From Algibacter_G agarivorans (lineage in GTDB: Bacteria; Bacteroidota; Bacteroidia; Flavobacteriales; Flavobacteriaceae), in NCBI RefSeq assembly GCF_039543245.1, contig NZ_BAABJJ010000017.1, forward strand, positions 1 to 12,562: a stretch of DNA of 12,562 nucleotides. The letters are read 5' to 3'. The first letter of the stretch is position 1. Each line of letters starts with the position of its first letter. Positions 1 through 6,802 of the stretch are shown in pieces. A program made the position numbers and the translations under genes. The notes beneath the pieces were generated by a model. It saw only the letters and a program-made list of their open reading frames with translations, was not told the origin of the DNA and ran no database searches.

Positions 1-855
1 GGCATTGATGTCAGTAGTGCCAGAAGGTGTTGTTCCTGTAGCAGCATCTTGATCAGAACCCGTATGGGTAATAGTTACCGTAAAGTCATTGGCTGTACAA
101 CCATCGGAGATGTTATAAGTACGTTCCAAAGACCATGCGCAAGCATCGCCCGTAAGGATTTGACTAACAAAAGAAGCGGTTGCCGTTCCGCAATCTTCGG
201 AGTAAGCTGTCTCAATAGCAGTTATATCATTGGCATTAACAATTGCTCCGATTTCAGTTTCATCGGCACAGGCATTGATGCCTGTAGTTCCAGAAGGTGT
301 TGTACCCATTGCTGGATCTTGGTCGGACCCGGAATGCGTAATGGTAACGGTAAAGTCATTAGTCAAACAACCATCTGAAATCGTAAAAGTACGTTCTAAC
401 GACCATGAACAAGCATCGCCCGTAAGGGTTTGATCAACAAAAGCAGCCGTTACCGTACCACAATCATCGGTGTAAGCCGTTTGTAATGCGGCAATATCGC
501 TGGCTTTAGTTACAATAATGTCAATTTCAAACTCGTTAGCACAAGCATTGATGCCTGTGGTTCCGGAAGGGGTTGTTCCTGTAGCGGCATCTTGGTCAGA
601 TCCAGTATGTATTATTGTTACCGTAAAGTCATTGGCTGGACAACCATCCGAGATGTTATAAGTACGTTCCAAAGACCATGCGCAAGCATCGCCCGTAAGG
701 GTTTGACCAACAAAAGAAGCCGTTACAGTACCACAATTGTCTGAATAAGCCGTTTCCAAGGCTGTAATATCAGAAGCGACGGTTATTATACTATCAATTT
801 CAGTTTCGTTAGCGCACGCATTAATTCCAGTGGTTCCTGAAGGTGTTGTACCTGT
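1..855 (-). repeat. Tandem 90/91-residue repeats in the left adhesin (3 full units plus a partial)
   Basis: In coding order the units are 855-583 (273 bp), 582-310 (273 bp), 309-40 (270 bp) and a partial unit at 39-1 that continues off the edge. Each unit opens with (T/M)GTTPSGTTGINACA and contains a conserved LTGDAC(A/S)WSLERT(Y/F), then ISDGC and NDFTVTI(T/I)H(T/S)GSDQDAA or DPA. There are four cysteines per full unit: NAC, (D/N)CG, GDAC and DGC. The pattern recalls HYR-like domains (W-x-LERTY followed by a DGC turn), but both length and sequence differ from the 79-residue HYR units of the neighbouring gene. Unit lengths are multiples of three, so copy-number change would preserve the frame. 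Hand-counted GC is about 48-50%, above the rest of the same gene. The total number of copies is unknown because the array is cut by the window edge. Confidence 0.92.
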
Positions 856-2799
856 GGGTGCCGTCGTGTCTACCACGTTAATAATTTGCTCAAAATTGGC
901 TATAGTTACTCCACATTCATCAGTGAAATTCCAAGTATTAGTATATGAACCAGAGTTAGCACAACCGGCGTCAGGAACAAATGCTCCAGAAGTTTTAATC
1001 GGTGTTAAAGCACATTTATCAGCAACAGGAGCAAGAGCCTGCGCAGCAGTTAACCCAGTTGTATCATCACATTCTACGGATCTATCTAGAGACCCATCAG
1101 GGGTTTGCCAAGAAATAGTAGGTTGAATAACATTTATAATAGTTGGTGTATTACTTCCTATACCACAAGCATCTATACTAGACGAGCTATTAGTAGTTTG
1201 TGTTTCTGGATTTATTACGCCATTATAAGTAGCTGTAAATTCTAATTCAGAGCTTAAATCACAATCATCTTCTAAAAAATAACATTCATCTTTAATTTGT
1301 AAATCAAATGCTACATTAAAGGGCGTACTTCCAACCGTGACTAAACTATCATCAACAAAAAATTCTAGAAGATTTGTTGCTGTGTTGTATTGATAAGTTA
1401 CATCAGTAGGTAATGATGCATGTGATGTAGGAGTCGCAGCAGGAGGTAATGTCGAAATTATTTGAGGCGGAAGTGTTGAAAATATTGTAACATTTTGAGC
1501 ATCATCATTACCTTTGTTCTCAACATCAAAACTTCCAACAATTGTGGTACCTGGTGCTTGCGGTGTACTAGTTGCACTAGTTGTTACTTGAATAGGACCA
1601 AGATTAGGCTCAAAAACATCTACAGAAAGTCCTAGCAAAAACACACCATAGGTTTCTAGGGTAGAAGTAAGTCTAAAAGTAGCCGATGTTTGATCATTAT
1701 CAATAAGAGAATTACTAGGATTGTCTAACTGAAAAATTGCCGCATCAAAACCTAATGTGTTAATACTGGCCGGTGTTCTATCTAAAAAATCAGTGTTATC
1801 TATAGATATTCTACTATTAAAAAAATTATTTGTTCCTCTTATTGGAGCAGTAGGGGCTGTAGTTAAATCAACATAAGTATTAGGAGCTGTTACGATTTGT
1901 AATTTATCACCACCATAACCTCTATCGCCTTCAAGTGCACCAACTAGAATTTTAGCACTTACATTTTGCGGAGCAGGCACTGTTTTAAAACCACTAATTG
2001 TAACCTCATAATCTTTCTGTCCAGCTATATTTCGTACGTGGGCATAACCATCATAAATACTTATATTTTTTAATGGTAATAAAGGGCTTTCATAAACAAA
2101 AACTATTTGCCAACCACCAGAAACACCAGTAGGTGTAGTAAAACCAGGTTCTTGTAAATTACCTATTTTTCCTTCAACATTTGCGACTTGGTAGTCTCCA
2201 TAAGCAGTACCTCCATTATCGACATAATCTGTTACTAATGTTGTAATATCTTTAACACATATATAAGGGTCGTTACTAAAATGATCGTCTGGTGTCCCAT
2301 CACCGTTATCATCTCTTCCTCTATAAATAACTTCGTCAGCATCATAATCAGTATAATCTGTCTGGCCAGGTAACATAAGTTTTATGTTATCAAAATCCCA
2401 TAATGGTTGGTTTTCAGATGAAGGGTCTCCATTAACAGGTTCAAAATCAGAAGCAGCCCAATATAAAATAACTTTCTTGATTGTTAAACAAGGATTGGTT
2501 GGAGCTGGGTTTATAAATTCAGCACTACTTGAGTTAAATGTATTAGCACCTATACCTGAATTACCATCAATATCCACATATACAAGATTAAAACTGTCGT
2601 TATTATCACTGCCATTATAAGGAGCTGTAACATCTATTGAAACCATGTTGTTTGCTATCATGGCGAAATCACCATTTACAGCTTCATTAAAGCGAGGGTC
2701 GAAATCATTTTTTAATTGTGCTTGCGCAAATGCACTCATTAAAAGTACCAATATCAAAATTATTTGATGGTATTTTATAGATTTGGTAAACGTTTTCAT
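1..2799 (-). CDS. Large secreted repeat adhesin, 3' end missing (runs off left edge)
   Basis: Reading from ATG at 2799, the frame stays open for 933 codons to base 1 with no stop, so the C-terminus lies outside the window. Residues 1-27 are a signal peptide (hydrophobic core at about 13-24, cleavage after AQA). Residues 28 to about 390 form a compact region containing ILYWAASD and LPGQTDYTDYDADEVIYRG, plus an acidic calcium-loop-like DDNGDGTPDD near residue 164; I recall similar N-termini in other flavobacterial adhesins. Residues about 395-480 look like a DUF11-type beta-sandwich (FDVENKGNDDAQNVTIF). Residues about 565-648 are one HYR-like domain (SVECDD, WNFTDECG, INVVDTTAP). From residue 649 a 90/91-residue tandem repeat begins. 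The family suggests a surface adhesin exported by the type IX system, but its sorting domain is not visible. It starts 50 bp after a small secreted protein gene and is probably co-transcribed with it. The role in adhesion or gliding is inferred. Confidence 0.88.
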   Translation of the reverse strand, partial: MKTFTKSIKYHQIILILVLLMSAFAQAQLKNDFDPRFNEAVNGDFAMIANNMVSIDVTAPYNGSDNNDSFNLVYVDIDGNSGIGANTFNSSSAEFINPAPTNPCLTIKKVILYWAASDFEPVNGDPSSENQPLWDFDNIKLMLPGQTDYTDYDADEVIYRGRDDNGDGTPDDHFSNDPYICVKDITTLVTDYVDNGGTAYGDYQVANVEGKIGNLQEPGFTTPTGVSGGWQIVFVYESPLLPLKNISIYDGYAHVRNIAGQKDYEVTISGFKTVPAPQNVSAKILVGALEGDRGYGGDKLQIVTAPNTYVDLTTAPTAPIRGTNNFFNSRISIDNTDFLDRTPASINTLGFDAAIFQLDNPSNSLIDNDQTSATFRLTSTLETYGVFLLGLSVDVFEPNLGPIQVTTSATSTPQAPGTTIVGSFDVENKGNDDAQNVTIFSTLPPQIISTLPPAATPTSHASLPTDVTYQYNTATNLLEFFVDDSLVTVGSTPFNVAFDLQIKDECYFLEDDCDLSSELEFTATYNGVINPETQTTNSSSSIDACGIGSNTPTIINVIQPTISWQTPDGSLDRSVECDDTTGLTAAQALAPVADKCALTPIKTSGAFVPDAGCANSGSYTNTWNFTDECGVTIANFEQIINVVDTTAPTGTTPSGTTGINACANETEIDSIITVASDITALETAYSDNCGTVTASFVGQTLTGDACAWSLERTYNISDGCPANDFTVTIIHTGSDQDAATGTTPSGTTGINACANEFEIDIIVTKASDIAALQTAYTDDCGTVTAAFVDQTLTGDACSWSLERTFTISDGCLTNDFTVTITHSGSDQDPAMGTTPSGTTGINACADETEIGAIVNANDITAIETAYSEDCGTATASFVSQILTGDACAWSLERTYNISDGCTANDFTVTITHTGSDQDAATGTTPSGTTDINA

Positions 2800-2849
2800 A
2801 AGCCTTTGATTAACTAATTAATATTTTCGTTTCTATTTAAACTTATATT

Positions 2850-3386
2850 TTAATGTCCTTTATTATTAGAGTTTCGAACAAATGTTTCTATGGTAACAGA
2901 TTTGGTAATGCTAGATTTCCCATTTATGGATTTGGCAGGAGATAATTTTGAAGCATATAACTTTGTGCAATGCTTCGAATCCAATTCCATATTGTTTGCC
3001 TGTTTTGTTTTTAAATAAATTTTTGCAGACTCATTTGGACCTAAAGATATTGGCTCAATAATCTGTTGTTTATTATTTAAACTGTTTAAGTATATTTCTG
3101 TAATGAGTCCTGAGTGTTTTTTGCCACTAGATTTACTCAGGGTATTATCATCATTTTTTGAACACTGATTATTTTTAGCTGAAATAGTATAAGTTGAAGA
3201 TACTTGCGACTTATTTTTAAGCTCAATAACATGAATGTGTTCTTTTTCGAAATTAGGCTTCTCAGAATACTTCACTACAACCAAAGAGAAACTATTATTT
3301 ACATGCTTTTTTTGAGCACATACACTTATAGTCATACAACAAGTAATGATTACAGTAATAAATTTATAAATCGATTTGGTTTTCAT
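2850..3386 (-). CDS. Small secreted protein of unknown function upstream of the adhesin
   Basis: This is a 178-residue protein with ATG at 3386 and TAA at 2850-2852. Residues 1-24 form a signal peptide (hydrophobic 9-22, cleavage after VCA). A lipoprotein box is not convincing because the residue before Cys23 is Val. The mature part is Lys/Asn/Ser-rich, with short alternating stretches such as SFSLVVVKYSEK, HIHVIELKNKSQVSSTYTI and SLGPNESAKIYLKTK. These suggest a small Ig-like or fibronectin-like beta-sandwich. It has two cysteines (NNQC and KHC), enough for one disulfide. I do not recognise a characterised family. The gene is first in the left-hand operon, 50 bp ahead of the second adhesin on the same strand, and lies after a long AT-rich spacer. 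It may be a periplasmic or surface accessory of that adhesin, but this rests on context only. The signal peptide, typical codon use and clean boundaries make it a real gene. Confidence 0.82.
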   Translation of the reverse strand: MKTKSIYKFITVIITCCMTISVCAQKKHVNNSFSLVVVKYSEKPNFEKEHIHVIELKNKSQVSSTYTISAKNNQCSKNDDNTLSKSSGKKHSGLITEIYLNSLNNKQQIIEPISLGPNESAKIYLKTKQANNMELDSKHCTKLYASKLSPAKSINGKSSITKSVTIETFVRNSNNKGH

Positions 3387-3882
3387 GGTAGAAATAATAT
3401 TTTATATAAATAAATATATTTGATTGATGTTGAATATAAAGTTCATCAAAATTCAGACAGTATTATCTAATTGTTGATTAAAACGGTAAAAGCGTTTTTG
3501 AGAGAATAAACAGTGAGGGAAAACATTGGAGTCCAATGCTACAGTTACAGGAATAATTAGATTTGGGGTCATAATTTTAAATTTTGTAGGTAACACAAAA
3601 AAACAGATATGATTTTTGATAGTCAAAAATACATGGTAAATCACTTAAAAATTCGATTAAGAGCTAATAATAATCGTTTAATCGATATAACGTCCCATTT
3701 CAGCGATTTGAATTTTTTCATAACTCATTAATTTTATGGTGTTTAGGTTTTTTACATATCTTTTTAAGATAGATACTAATCTTAATTATACAAATGAAAG
3801 AAATTTTATTAACATATTGGCGTTTTATCGATAAAAAACGCTTTTTATCTATTATTTTTATTAAAATTGCTAATTTGAAACC
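3387..3882. other. AT-rich intergenic spacer, probable promoter region of the left operon
   Basis: About 0.5 kb lies between the terminator of the right operon and the start of the left operon, with no convincing gene. Read on the minus strand, it holds a match to the Bacteroidota -7 consensus TAnnTTTG at 3631-3624 (TATTTTTG), about 240 bp upstream of the 178-residue gene. I could not find a matching -33 TTTG at the expected distance. A weaker match (GAATTTTG) lies at about 3454-3447. Small dyads occur at 3524-3538 (CATTGG, 3-nt loop), 3612-3630 (8-bp arms, 3-nt loop, overlapping the -7-like box), 3654-3684, 3764-3785 (7-bp arms) and 3820-3841. At this base composition one or two 7-bp dyads are expected by chance, so none is called as a site with confidence. 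Confidence 0.4.
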
Positions 3883-3915
3883 AAAAAAACCGTTAAGATT
3901 ATTTCTTAACGGTTT
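3883..3915 (-). terminator. Intrinsic terminator of the HYR adhesin / SprF-like / OmpA operon
   Basis: Read on the minus strand, a 12-bp perfect stem (AAACCGTTAAGA pairing with TCTTAACGGTTT, arms 3915-3904 and 3898-3887) with a 5-nt loop is followed at once by a run of seven T (3889-3883). The stem begins 7 bp after the stop codon of the OmpA-family gene. Chance occurrence of a 12-bp perfect dyad with a U-tract exactly here is very unlikely. It separates the right operon from the left one. Confidence 0.9.
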
Positions 3916-3922
3916 AAATTCG

Positions 3923-5842
3923 TTAATCCATTTTTATAATTATAAATTGGGTTCGTCTGTTTAATTGATGTTCCTCAGGTGTGCATTTTACACCATTAAC
4001 ACATTTATTTAATAACTGGTTCTCACCATAGCCTGTAGAGCTTTCTATTCGGCTGTTACCTATACCTCTAGAGGTAATATATTCTTCTGAGGATTTAGCT
4101 CGTCTATCAGATAGTTTCATATTATATCTATCGCTTCCTCTACTATCTGTATGCGATTCAATTTTAATTATCATACCAGGATGAGTCCTTAGTACATCAA
4201 TAACTTTTTCTAACTCATATTCTGCGTCTGTTCTAATGTTCCATTTATCAAAATCAAAGAAAATGGGATTGATAACTATTTGGTTGCCCTTTATTAGTGG
4301 TTCTAAAAATAAATCAGCATTTGTTGTAGCATCATTTTTATCATCTAAAATTAGATCCTTCTTTTCATCTTTATAATCTGGTTTAGTGCCTAAAACCACA
4401 TACGATTTGTTACAATCTGCATCAAATGTATAAGTTCCATCGCTATTTGTAGTTATTTCGTTAATGACTTTTCCCGTTTCATTAATAAGCTTAATTATGG
4501 CGTTATCAAGAATTTCCTTAGTATCACTATCTCTAACTATACCTGTAATTTTTTGAGAACATTCGTATGATGTAAAACTGTAAATATCATCGCTTCCCTG
4601 TCCTCCAGGTCTATTAGAAGAAAAATACCCTCTTTTATTTTCATCATCAGAATCTGTATAAAAAGCAAAATCATCATACCCACTATTATAGGGAGCTCCT
4701 AAATTTTCAGGTTCAGCAGCTTCATCTTTAATGATATTAGATTTGAAAATATCTAAAAGTCCTAAGTTTAAATGTCCATCTGAAGAAAAATAGAAAATAC
4801 TGTCTTTGCTAACAAAAGGAAACATTTCTCGACCTGGTGTATTAATTTTTCCGCCTAAGTTTTTAGGTTTACTATATTTATTATTGTCAAGAATATCTAC
4901 TTCATAAATATCTGTTTGCCCAAAACCACCATCTCTATCAGAAACAAAGTATAATTTTTTATTATCAGAACTCAGAGCAGGATGACCTGTTGAGTAAACT
5001 TCGTCATTAAAAGGTAACTCTTTTATATCTGACCAACTATTTTCAATAAAAGTAGCCTTATATATTTTTAAATTTGTGGTTCCTTTCTTGTCATAATCGA
5101 GCTTGTTTTTCCTCGTAACATTATCTCGGGTAAAATACATGGTTTTTCCATCGTTGGAAATAGCTACAGATGCTTCATGGTAATCAGTATTAATTTTTGA
5201 AGCCTTTATGAAATCTGGGGTTCCAAATTCTAACTCGCCATCTTTTTCTTTAACAGAAACTTGAAATAAATCTAAAAAGGGTTCTTTGTTCCAAGCGTAA
5301 ACTTTAGCTTCGCCTGTTCCTTTTGATGAAGCAAAAAACAATTGATTATTATGAATATATGATCCAAAATCGGATAGGCTAGAATTAATAGGTAAATTAA
5401 CTATTTTAATAACCGTTTTATCATCATTGGTCAGTAACTCATTATATTTTTCAAAGTGACTAACATCATAGTTTTTTGATTTACTTTCGTCGTTATAAAT
5501 ATCATTGAATTTCTTCATCCATTTATCAGCTTCGGTATAATTGCCTAAACTTTTTAATGTTTGAATATATTTAAAGACATACTCTGCAGATATCTTATCA
5601 TATTTATTTACTGCTTTTGCGTACCATATTACAGCTTTTTCTGAATTAGAATTGTTATAATAGCAATCGCCTAAACGTGTTAAAACATGCTCGCTATCTT
5701 CACCCTTTTCTATGGCCTTCTCATATAATTCGCTGGCTTTTACATATGCATAATTATCAAAAAACTTATCTGCAAGTTTTTTTTGAGCAAACATTGAGCT
5801 AGTAGAAAAAGCTAATATTAGTATTAAAAATTTTATTTTCAT
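3923..5842 (-). CDS. PorE-like OmpA-family protein (TPR, PD40 propeller, CRD, OmpA domain)
   Basis: This 639-residue protein runs from ATG at 5842 to TAA at 3923-3925. Residues 1-19 are a signal peptide (cleavage at MFA before QKK). Residues about 20-125 look like TPR helices (ASELYEKAIEKG, RLGDCYYNNSNSEKAVIWYAKA). Residues about 150-425 carry repeated PD40/WD40-like propeller motifs (KTMYFTRDN, KKLYFVSDRDGGFGQTDIYE, RGYFSSNRPGGQGSDDIYSF). Residues about 430-500 are a carboxypeptidase-regulatory-like domain (ITGIVRDSDTKEILDNAIIK). Residues about 525-637 are a C-terminal OmpA domain (FFDFDKWNIRTDAE, SHTDSRGSDRYNMKLSDRRA) that should bind peptidoglycan. This order matches PorE of the Porphyromonas gingivalis T9SS, which links the outer-membrane machinery to peptidoglycan and is associated with PorP. 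It follows the PorP/SprF gene after 11 bp and is the last gene of the operon. It is probably a cargo-dedicated paralogue rather than the core PorE, because it sits with one adhesin. Confidence 0.93.
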   Translation of the reverse strand: MKIKFLILILAFSTSSMFAQKKLADKFFDNYAYVKASELYEKAIEKGEDSEHVLTRLGDCYYNNSNSEKAVIWYAKAVNKYDKISAEYVFKYIQTLKSLGNYTEADKWMKKFNDIYNDESKSKNYDVSHFEKYNELLTNDDKTVIKIVNLPINSSLSDFGSYIHNNQLFFASSKGTGEAKVYAWNKEPFLDLFQVSVKEKDGELEFGTPDFIKASKINTDYHEASVAISNDGKTMYFTRDNVTRKNKLDYDKKGTTNLKIYKATFIENSWSDIKELPFNDEVYSTGHPALSSDNKKLYFVSDRDGGFGQTDIYEVDILDNNKYSKPKNLGGKINTPGREMFPFVSKDSIFYFSSDGHLNLGLLDIFKSNIIKDEAAEPENLGAPYNSGYDDFAFYTDSDDENKRGYFSSNRPGGQGSDDIYSFTSYECSQKITGIVRDSDTKEILDNAIIKLINETGKVINEITTNSDGTYTFDADCNKSYVVLGTKPDYKDEKKDLILDDKNDATTNADLFLEPLIKGNQIVINPIFFDFDKWNIRTDAEYELEKVIDVLRTHPGMIIKIESHTDSRGSDRYNMKLSDRRAKSSEEYITSRGIGNSRIESSTGYGENQLLNKCVNGVKCTPEEHQLNRRTQFIIIKMD

Positions 5843-5853
5843 AATAATTTATT

Positions 5854-6789
5854 TTAGAAGAATCTAGGTGACTTAATACGTTTACTTTTAAATATTTCGT
5901 ACATAAGCAAAACTTCGTGAGTTCCACTCGTGTAAGCTCTTAATTCTGATATAGGATACTCATAAGCATAACCAAGGCGTAACTGTTTAGAAACCTGAAA
6001 ATCGGCAATGGCACCAAAAGCGGCTGCGGATTCGTTGATTCTATAAGACCCTCCAAGCCAAAATGTATCATTAAATAAAAAGTTAGCTGTAATATCAAAA
6101 GATAAAGGAGCTCCATTAGTCCCTTTGAGCAATACAGCTGGTTTAAACTTGGTACTTGCGCTTAAATCGAATACATAACCCCCAGTAAAATAGTAGCTAA
6201 CACGCTCTAATGCTACATAATCAATAGTGCCATTTCCACCTTTATTATAATCTGTATTTAATATTCTTGGAGCAGAAAGACCTAAATACCATCTGTTGGA
6301 ATGTAAAAAAGCACCAAACCCTAAATTGGGACTCCATCTATTGGAAACATCATCAAAAAATTGATCATTAATAACTGTTGGGTCATCCAAAAGTGTTTGA
6401 TCGATATGGTATTGGGTAAAACCCGCTTTCATACCAAATGCTAATTTAGTTTTTTTACCTATTGGAAGCGTATATGAAAAATCTCCATATAAGTATGAGA
6501 AATTTTCATATCCAAGTTCATCATTAATAAATGACAGACCTATACCGACTCTATCATTTCTTAGAGGCGCATGTATAGATAGTGTCTGTGTATTTGGTCC
6601 ACCTTCTAGGCCGACCCATTGGCTTCTGTGTAAACCTACAACACTTAATGTTTCTCTACTACCAGCATAAGCAGGATTTATTGAGATTGTATTATACATA
6701 TACTGTGTGAACTGGGGGAGTTGCTGTGCAGCTCCAATCCAGCAATTTGCCAGTATAAAAACAATGATATTTAGTTTTAATGACTTCAT
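5854..6789 (-). CDS. PorP/SprF-family type IX secretion outer-membrane protein
   Basis: This 311-residue protein runs from ATG at 6789 to TAA at 5854-5856. Residues 1-21 are a signal peptide (cleavage after IGAA). The mature N-terminus QQLPQFTQYMYNTISINPAYAGSRE is the signature of the PorP/SprF family, followed by the typical LSVVGLHRSQWVGLEGGPNTQ. Beta-strand-rich sequence continues to the family-type end YEIFKSKRIKSPRFF. Length and all landmarks fit an intact outer-membrane barrel. Members of this family help export or attach type B-CTD cargo; in Flavobacterium johnsoniae, SprF is needed for surface localisation of SprB, encoded just upstream. Here the gene starts 13 bp after the HYR adhesin and 11 bp before the PorE-like gene, so it is best read as the adhesin's dedicated partner. 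I assign the family rather than a strict SprF orthologue, since genomes of this group carry many paralogues. Confidence 0.95.
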   Translation of the reverse strand: MKSLKLNIIVFILANCWIGAAQQLPQFTQYMYNTISINPAYAGSRETLSVVGLHRSQWVGLEGGPNTQTLSIHAPLRNDRVGIGLSFINDELGYENFSYLYGDFSYTLPIGKKTKLAFGMKAGFTQYHIDQTLLDDPTVINDQFFDDVSNRWSPNLGFGAFLHSNRWYLGLSAPRILNTDYNKGGNGTIDYVALERVSYYFTGGYVFDLSASTKFKPAVLLKGTNGAPLSFDITANFLFNDTFWLGGSYRINESAAAFGAIADFQVSKQLRLGYAYEYPISELRAYTSGTHEVLLMYEIFKSKRIKSPRFF

Positions 6790-6802
6790 AGTATATTTTG
6801 GT

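Noticed and set aside
49..1126. Plus-strand open frames opposite the left adhesin repeats
   Set aside because: They are antisense to a frame open for 933 codons with recognisable domains. They overlap each other and show no family features.
2384..2620. 78-codon plus-strand open frame
   Set aside because: Antisense to the conserved N-terminal region of the left adhesin, with no recognisable product.
3204..3413. 69-codon plus-strand open frame
   Set aside because: Antisense to the signal-peptide end of the 178-residue secreted protein; it looks like a chance open frame in AT-rich DNA.
3453..3644. 63-codon minus-strand open frame in the spacer
   Set aside because: It has no convincing signal sequence or domain, a composition typical of random AT-rich DNA, and covers the small dyads of the intergenic region.
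3641..3721. 26-codon minus-strand open frame starting MKKFKSLKWD
   Set aside because: Too short to support and with no family or ribosome-site evidence; an overlapping 16-codon frame is equally plausible, so both are likely chance.
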